Positions 57,071 through 64,000 of a stretch of 64,000 nt of DNA are shown here, in pieces. Within the stretch, counting starts at the first letter, position 1; every line of letters begins with the position of its first letter. The translations under genes and the position numbers were made by a program. This stretch comes from Sanderia malayensis. Taxonomy: Eukaryota > Cnidaria > Scyphozoa > Semaeostomeae > Pelagiidae. The stretch lies in assembly GCA_013076295.1 (NCBI GenBank), contig RQOL01000699.1, positions 3,534,001-3,598,000 of the forward strand. The letters run 5' to 3'. Below the pieces are notes generated by a model. The model did not search any database. It was given only the letters and a program-made list of their open reading frames with translations, and was not told where the DNA came from.

Positions 57071-58328
57071 TTTTCATTTTTCCGAAGTCAAACATGCTCT
57101 CTGTCTTGATACATAATAGCTACCTCCATCCCAAAAGGATATAGCGTTGAGAGTCTTTGAGTATCCACGCATTTTTCATAAGAACGAACCATATAAGAAC
57201 GTAAGGCTTTAAGTGACAAAGATTTAAGACGTTCTAAAAACATTTTAAGGCTGTGTGAATAAAGATTATAAAAACATTTGATGGCTCTGTGAATATAAAT
57301 CAAAAAATCTTTAAATTAAGAACATTTCAAGAACAATTTTTTAGTGAAGTCTAAAAATTTAAGAGCGTTTGATGGCTAACTCCAAGGTGGATAATCTTAT
57401 AACATAAGTGTAGACGTAAGAACTAAGGGTAGAGCTATTATGCTGTTCAATCGTCGGGTCAGAGGTCAAAAGTGAATGGGTTATAGATCAGAGGTGAATG
57501 AAGAGGGTTTTTGATGAATTAAGAGGTCGTGGAGCTTGTAATAAATGCCCCTTTTGATTCGATTGTATTCGACGGAAGAGTGTGTGCGGCTTTTTGGTTC
57601 GAATCTCGAATTATATTTTTGGTTAACTATTTTTTGAACTACCGAGTAGGAAGGAGAAAGCTGCCAAAATTAATTTGTAAATAATTAGCCGAAAATAGAA
57701 CTCTGAAACAAATTTGGAAACAGTATATAGTAATTATATATATGTAATTGGTTAAGTTTGAAGCAAATACATATGTATAGCTCATTTAGTTTGATTTCCA
57801 TCACCAAGTTTCCCGAAAAAACATTCTGACTTTCGTCGTTTAATTTCTTGTGAATTTTCTTCGCAATGGCGGACGTATTCACATCAAAAGATATTTTCAA
57901 CTTTCGGCTACATTTAAGCTCAGGTGGTGAAAAATTTCAGCTCAAGTATTGTTCAAATAATCAAAGGATATAGACAAAATCGATCAATGTCATAATCTTT
58001 TAAGTAACTTGTGCTTTTTACCCGATTCGCACCTCTCGCCTGCGCCCAATCAACTCCGGGAATTTTCATTGGCTTTCCTTCAATTTCCTGTGCACACACT
58101 ACTGCTTGTATATACGAATGACAAGAATATTCTCATGCCGTCGTATCAAGAAGAACTTTTACACAGATCAAGCCAGGTCGACGTGATTACAGGCAAGTTC
58201 AATTCAAAACAAGAGAACGACGGTGGTATATATCATTGGTCAGAGCTGGTAGAAAGACGTGCACAACCACACAGAGCATTATATACAGTTGTATTGTATC
58301 AGTTTGGCAGAAGAACACTGCTTTGATA
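57071..58328. other. Region upstream of the bHLH gene
   Basis: There is no supported gene. The last few hundred bases should contain the bHLH promoter and 5' UTR. The open frame continues upstream of the chosen ATG, but that part shows no family resemblance. Confidence 0.5.
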
Positions 58329-59585
58329 ATGCTTTTTGGATCTCATCATCAACTGAATGCATTTGCTGGTTTTAACTCTCGTCAGAGTCAGTTCCTTGGT
58401 TCATCATTTGGAGACAATCAAGGTACAGGGGAGTTCAGAAATCCTTGTGATACTACACCCTATTTTAACCAGTACCCTCGCAAGATTTGGCCGCAAGATT
58501 TTAACAGTGGCTTCAACAGAGACGGAGGTGGAAATGATGGATGGGGTATTGATTTAAATGCAGGCACGCAAGTTCAGGCACTGAAGATTGAAGAAGGAGT
58601 TAACTGCCTGGATTTTGGGGTCGGTGGAAATTCCTCCATTTCCACCGCGATGACAAATTGTACTGACAAGCAGAATCAGAATGCGTATGCATCCACTTCA
58701 GATATGAGTTCGAAAAACTGTTATGTTCTCGCTGATAGTGATGGTAATAACAATATTGCAAGTAGAAATGTATTAAGCAATCAGGACATGATGGAGCAAA
58801 CGTTGTTCTTCGATGATGGTAATTGCCGAAATGACGCGGCCACGGCCAATTTCTTTTATCAGAGCAGCATTGTTAATGGTAATTGTGAAAATGTCAGCAG
58901 AATTGACACGATCCCGCTTAACGAATGTCGCTTTGCCGGCCGAGGGGAACATCTGTCAAAAATACAGGCATTGAGACCTGATGATTATGATTTGCAGTCT
59001 CGATGTCGCGTTCAGCCGTATTCAGGTGAGAAGAATCGATGTGTTTTTTCTCAATATACACGTTTTTTATTTTATAAGAAACCTAGCTCAAGCCTCACCA
59101 GTAAACGTTTCTTAAATTTGGTTTCTTATAAAAAAACGTGTATTTCAAGTTTAATGACTCACAAACATCTGCTCTTTCTAATTTCTTGAAGTCTAATTTA
59201 CTGAAGATTACGTTGGTATTATAGGGGATTTTCATTTGCGTACTGTGGTTGATTGACTATGTATAGCTTATTATCGTCTGCCATAGGCATTGTGTTGAAA
59301 AAGAAAAAAAAGAAAAGACATCGTCCATTTGCCGCTGCGAGGGAGAGAGATCGATTGGTTGTTATGAACGCGGCACTGCGAAGCCTCAAGTCGAGCCTAC
59401 CTCTGAGAGACTCCGAACAGAAGTTATCCAAAAAGGATATACTGCAAACTGCTACTTTGTATATTAAATTTCTCACAACTGTTCTGAATAGCTGTGCCAA
59501 TGATGAGACCTGCGTCAATTTAGATTTCGAGGAGCAATCCAACAAAACTGTCGATTTGAATGAGCATAATTATTTGTATAGGTAA
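58329..59585 (+). CDS. Divergent bHLH transcription factor, two exons, 331 aa
   Basis: Exons are 58329-59025 and 59287-59585, joined at TTCAG|GTGAGA ... CATAG|GC in phase 1 (996 nt including the TAA). The first ~232 residues are Asn/Gly/Ser-rich and low in known domains. Exon 2 starts with a Lys run (KKKKKKRHR), a likely nuclear localisation signal, then the bHLH. The basic region AAARERDRL keeps the E-R-x-R E-box contacts, helix 1 is VMNAALRSLKSSLP, the loop is LRDSEQ, and KLSKKDILQTATLYIKFL ends helix 2. The A-R-E-R basic region and K-L-S-K helix 2 start suggest group A (atonal/Twist/HAND-like superfamily). I cannot assign an orthologue. It probably binds E-boxes as a dimer with an E-protein (family knowledge). 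The ATG at 58329 is chosen as the first Met near the protein-like composition. A start at 58236 in the same frame is possible. The domain is at the C-terminal side, with ~35 residues after it. Confidence 0.82.
59057..59144. mobile_element. 88-bp foldback in the bHLH intron
   Basis: ATACACGTTTTTTATTTTAT-AAGAAACC at the left is an inverted copy of GGTTTCTTATAAAAAAACGT-GTAT at the right, separated by ~36 bp. It is MITE-like and has no coding. Confidence 0.75.
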
Positions 59586-60470
59586 TATATTGATTTAGAT
59601 TTTGAGATGAACTTGGATTATTTATTTCCTCTGTGATAATAATGATAAATATGTATTATTCTGATGTTATTTTTCGAATCTTTCCGTCACTGTGTATATA
59701 AGTTGTTTTCATCAATCAATGTTATTTATTTTGAATATTTACTTGTCATGTTACATGCGTTGGAAATGTTTCAAGTTTTTTTTGTCCACCCTGAATTGTG
59801 CAGGAAGCTTGACTTTGTGTATAAATGTAAGTTGGACAGTCCAACATCTGCAACTTCGGTTTCTTGACTTGAATGTTGAAGAAGGGAGCTCTCAGACGTT
59901 GTTTTGTCATTGTCAATATAGTTCAGATCACCGATCCACCACACGAGTTCTCCATTGTCTCGCTATTTAATTGAATGGCCGAACTTACCATTGAGTTGAA
60001 TTCAACAAATCAAACATCGTGAGAAAGCGTCTGGCAATTCAATTCAACAGTGAGTTAAAGTTTATGAATTATGGCAATAATGATAAAGTCAGCCAGCTGG
60101 TGCAATGATCTTTGAATTCCATGGCAACGTCCTCGGCAGAATTCAAACACAGTTATAGATATAGACTCGGTTTCATTTCGAGGCTCGTGACGAAATTTTG
60201 CTGATCCTAGTCTTGAGTGATGTTATTAATTACCTCAGGTTTTTTCTCACGTCCGACCAGAGCCAGCTTGGGCTTTACTGGCTCCAAGTAGTTGGTAATT
60301 GGTAATTGGTACCGACTACCCTCTCCTCTTGACGAAGCTGGTTTAAGTCAAGGTTCACCGTGCAGCTGTATGTGATGCAATGCATGGCAAGACCATTCCT
60401 CGGAAAATCTTGATTTTTGAGTTACAGTCAAGATAGTTCCGGAGTGAATGTAGCATATGTAGCTTAGCAG
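59586..60470. other. Downstream of the bHLH gene, no gene seen
   Basis: This is A/T-rich 3' flanking sequence. I see no canonical AATAAA close to the stop, though AATGATAAATA occurs at about 59638. A short GGTAATTGGTAATTGGTA repeat lies near 60295. Confidence 0.5.
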
Positions 60471-60477
60471 TTGTCTT

Positions 60478-61190
60478 TTTCTACATTTTGTCAAAGTTCG
60501 ATGAGAGAGATAAAGTACTGTCTAGAGTGGTTCCCAAGTACCTGTATGTTTGTGTTGTTTGAATTTCTGTATGCTCGTAATATAACGCAAGCTCCTTATC
60601 ACATTTGGAAAGTTTTATGGCAGTACCAAACAACATTGCCTCAGTATTTCCCTTCTTCGGGTTGATCTTTAGTTGGTTGCTTTGGAAGTACGTAGATATC
60701 AGCTTGAGATCTTCATTAAGCTGGTACTCGATGGAGTCCTTACACTTCGCGACGGTATACACAACAGAGTCATCTGCGAAATTGAAAGCTTTGGAACGTT
60801 TTAGACACTTAACATAGCTAAAACCAAATTAATTTGTTTGTCCTTTCGGTTCTGGTGGTCGTTCCCAAACAAAATCCCTAAGTAAGAATGCTTTTAACTT
60901 CAATGGTTGAGCAATGTTTCTGAAAAAGCTATATAACGAATTTGCTGCTTGAAAGTTTGTATTATGGTCGATGCTGGTGGTTGCAGTTACAGGTGGTGGC
61001 TCTTTCGTTGGAAATATCTCCTTGGTGCATTTCCAGAATTTGTTCGGGTTTCTACTGCTTTCGATCAGTAAGTTTGATTTTATTATTGCATGAGTTCTTC
61101 AGCCTTTTGCAAAGAGACCAGTCGGAGTCTCTTTTGCATTTCTGGCTTTTCTAAGAATCTTATCTTTTGTGTTCATTAAAGATATCCCTT
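60478..61190 (-). mobile_element. Decayed LINE fragment (reverse transcriptase FADD box and upstream linker)
   Basis: On the minus strand, about 60785-60481 reads F-A-D-D-S-V-V-Y-T-V-A and then a thumb-type segment (QSNQLKINPKKGNTEAML and TYRYLGTTLDSTLSL), the reverse-transcriptase catalytic box of a non-LTR element and what follows it. Higher coordinates (about 61180-60970) read KDKILRKARNAK and NPNKFWKCTKEIFP, the linker that usually precedes the RT domain in such ORF2 proteins. That linker copy has stops and frame breaks, and most of the RT fingers between the two parts are missing. It is a dead, internally deleted copy, and of a different sequence from the LINE at 19795. Confidence 0.75.
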
Positions 61191-64000
61191 GGGCTCTCGC
61201 AATTTCTGTTATATCAAACTGCGTTGGGATTAGAGGCATTATGATCATGCCAGGGATTTTAAGTTATTTGTTGTTTCTGTTTGTGTTTATGGACGACTTA
61301 GATTACCCTCTTTGGTTTTTTCCTGCCCCTACGCATCCAGTTCTACAGTCCAACAATTCAACGTCGATGTTTTTAAATTTGAAATGTTTGGTTCGAGTTT
61401 AATGCCTGAGTTAAATATTTTATAGCAAATCTGGGTGAAAACGTAGTGTACTGTCATGAGTTATCTCAGGAAGATAATCCTAATCCACAAAGAATACTAA
61501 CTTTTAGCTACTCTCAATGACTTCTTGGTTTGCAGTATGCATTTTGGTGTCTTTAATAATTGTTCTATCTCGTGTTTTCACCGGCTTTTGATTCAGTTTA
61601 GTAGATCCAGCAGAAAGCGCGATGTCACGTTTCTCACCCAGCTTAAAGACAAATTAAGACTCCCAGTTTATAATTTAGACCTGCAGATTAATGTGTTTGC
61701 TTATACATTTATGCTGCGAAACCAAAGTCGTAGAAAGTTTACAACATTCAAAACACAAGTCTAGTTTTGATTATTTTATTATTATTTATGCAGCTACGTG
61801 TATTTTTGCTGTCACTATATTTAATATATTCACTATATTATTTGAATGATTATAACCCAGCTTCTAATCACATCGTAAGAGAAACTAAACCACTACATTA
61901 ACTGCAAGAACTACTTTAATTTGACTAAAGTTTTTCTCTACCCCGCCCTTATGTGTGATTTGTCGCCATGCTTTTTGATTCTATGCCTTCATAGCAGTGG
62001 TATGGACATGCAATTCTGTTTATACAATGGTATGAACAAAATGTTGTTTTCTGCATAGATTTTCAATAGACGACTTCATTTTAAGGAAATATTGAGTGTT
62101 CATGTTTGCATCACCTTGCAATTACACCAGAGTGCTTGGTTGGAAATTTGCATTCGAATTGTGGTGTTGTGTGCCAACTTTCTGGAGAACAATACGTCCG
62201 GGTCAGCTGTATTTTAATTGCTTTTGTGCTGAGGTAAAAGTTCAGTTGTTTGAGTTAATTTGCAAAGGTTTACTCTTCACTGCAACGAAAAGCATGCAAA
62301 ATCTGAAGCTTTTGTGGACTCGAGCAGGTAATAACAACGGTTTATACACGCCCCTCAAAGTTAGATACCACAGAATGCAATTCAGTGCAAGTCACATACA
62401 TCAAATAGTACTTACACATACCACGTGTTCAGTACCAGACCTCTGCCCACACCTTTTTTAATTTTTTGCAGCAAGAATAGATGAAAAGGCGTGGATGCAG
62501 TCAAAGTCTTGCAGACGCGTGCTTATAGCTTCCAAGTCAATGACAAAAGTTTCCAATATTGATTGATTTGAAGCTTGGCTATTTATGCTTGAATATCAGA
62601 GAGGTAAGAAAGATGATTAGTTTTTTCTTATTTCATTTGCAATCGCCTGTATTTCACGCCAATCTAATAAACACCTGAAGAAAGTGCGGAAATTCCCTGT
62701 ATGCTCAATGTGTAAGGGTTTTACTCTCACGATCAAATATCTATGTAAATGCTTGCCAAGATCTGATAAATGTTTAACATGTATTGTACCAACAAGGTAA
62801 GCCCTCAGTGAATGACCAAGAGGGCTATTATGTTACATGTTGTGTTTCCTAGGATTGCTTTTTGCAATTATGTGCACGCAAAGAGACTGAAAAAGCTTTA
62901 AATAGAGCTAAATGAAGCTTAAAATGAGTCGTGTTTGGTTCAGACAGAACCGGTGAAGAAGTGTGAAGCAAGTTATCTTTACTCGTATTCGTTTTTGCAG
63001 GTGCAGATTGGGTGTTGTAAAGAAGTCTTCACTGAAGAGCTTGCTGGAAATTGAATTCTGTCGCATTGTGGTGTAGCTGTTTCACTGCTTTGTAAGTGAA
63101 CAAGTAAGTACAGCCTAATGTTATGATATTTGTAGTATGGTAGTTTATGATGTAGTGTTTTGGTGCAGGGAAATACCACGGTAGTTGAAATATCACCCTT
63201 TGCTTGTTGCTACCGTGCTACGATATACCATGTGTGAGTATCATGGGCGGGTCTTGTTCTGCATCGAGCATTAGTGTTATTATTATTATGATTGAAGGCG
63301 AAGGACAATGGCGTGGAGATTAGTACAATTCTTTTTGATTAAGTTTAGACGTTTTCTCTCCTCGGAGAAGTTGACCTCGACGCACAAAATATTCTATACC
63401 TTTCACTTTGAGATAATACCCAAGCAAAGTAAAAGAAGAAATCTTAATTGTCCGATTTTCTAATTAGTAATAGACACCAGCAAGCCGGACAAATTTGATG
63501 TACTTGAGGTTTTCCTCCGAATTATAGGTTTATTAATATTTTAAATTGCATTCTGACATTTCCATTCCAGAAAAAGAGTCCTGTTAATTATTTATTCACT
63601 TGCAGGAGAAATTGTTTCGCGTCAAATCCACCGTCAAATGAAATTCAGATGAAAAGCCTGATATCGTGGGAGCTGAACAGACCAGACGCATTAGCCCAAA
63701 GTTGTTATTTTTCAGTGTGCAAAATCAATCTGCCATAAGAAACTTCGCTGGCTACAATATACAACTATATACTGCGTTTCAGCTCAGAAGAAAGCAGAAA
63801 CGACTAGAAAGAAGTAAGTTTCGAAATCTTTACAGTAAAATCCCTTACAGCAAAATCCCTCAGCTCGAACCACCGATAGCTAACTCGAATCTAAGTTAAC
63901 CTTTTATTCAGTATCGTGTGCCTTACATGGCTCGGTATCCTGTATTGGAAATTAGAGTCTTAGCAATGCTGTGTTAAGATGAAGTAATTAACTATTTGCA
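61191..64000. other. Right end of window, no supported gene
   Basis: Several open frames of 60-121 codons (e.g. 62096-62461) have no recognisable domain and A/T-rich composition like non-coding flanks. A short CAGTAAAATCCCTTACAGCA / CTCGAACCACCGATAGCTAA stretch near 63832-63895 resembles the end of a DNA transposon, but I cannot show a partner end. Confidence 0.45.

Noticed and set aside
62096..62461. 121-codon open frame
   Set aside because: No recognisable motif, no splice context and no homology I can recall. It may be chance.
63666..63899. 77-codon open frame near the right edge
   Set aside because: It runs into transposon-like sequence (CTCGAACCACCGATAGC) and shows no domain.

Overview
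This is eukaryotic DNA, with GT-AG introns, a protein kinase gene of animal type and an animal-type bHLH gene. It reads as an invertebrate animal. An early-branching one such as a sponge or cnidarian is my best guess, based on short introns, TTAGGG-type telomeric motifs, abundant MITE-like foldbacks and very long Cys-rich repeat proteins. I cannot fix the species.

Region 1 (1-41,894, minus strand) is one giant gene that starts inside the window and runs off its left edge. I traced 65 coding exons by hand, from a signal-peptide exon at 41,894 down to 238. Their phases join into one open frame of 19,036 nt (6,345 codons plus 1 nt) with no stop. Almost all of it is a run of ephrin-receptor-like / GCC2-GCC3-type Cys-rich modules (C-P-x-G-x-Y-C). 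It is therefore a very large secreted or membrane-anchored, probably N-glycosylated and disulfide-rich protein whose C-terminus is not seen. Its introns hold minisatellites, a 5'-truncated LINE, a satellite with telomeric hexamers, MITEs, foldbacks and a decayed exon copy.

Region 2 (41,895-43,747) is a 1.85 kb divergent intergenic region that contains a tRNA-Ala-like SINE.

Region 3 (43,748-53,109, plus strand) is a complete nine-exon gene for a salt-inducible kinase (SIK/QSK family, 1,161 aa). It has kinase, UBA-like, PKA/14-3-3-type sites and a C-terminal KA1-like segment. Two MITE copies flank exon 7, and a minisatellite abuts the exon 9 acceptor.

Region 4 (53,110-58,328) has no gene that I can support. 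It holds the SIK 3' UTR and two GC-rich tandem arrays near 56.5-56.7 kb.

Region 5 (58,329-59,585, plus strand) is a two-exon gene for a 331-aa divergent bHLH protein. From 59,586 to the end I see only a decayed LINE fragment on the minus strand and unassigned sequence.

Nothing shows that the three genes act together. The giant protein would act outside the cell, the kinase in cytoplasmic signalling and the bHLH protein in the nucleus.
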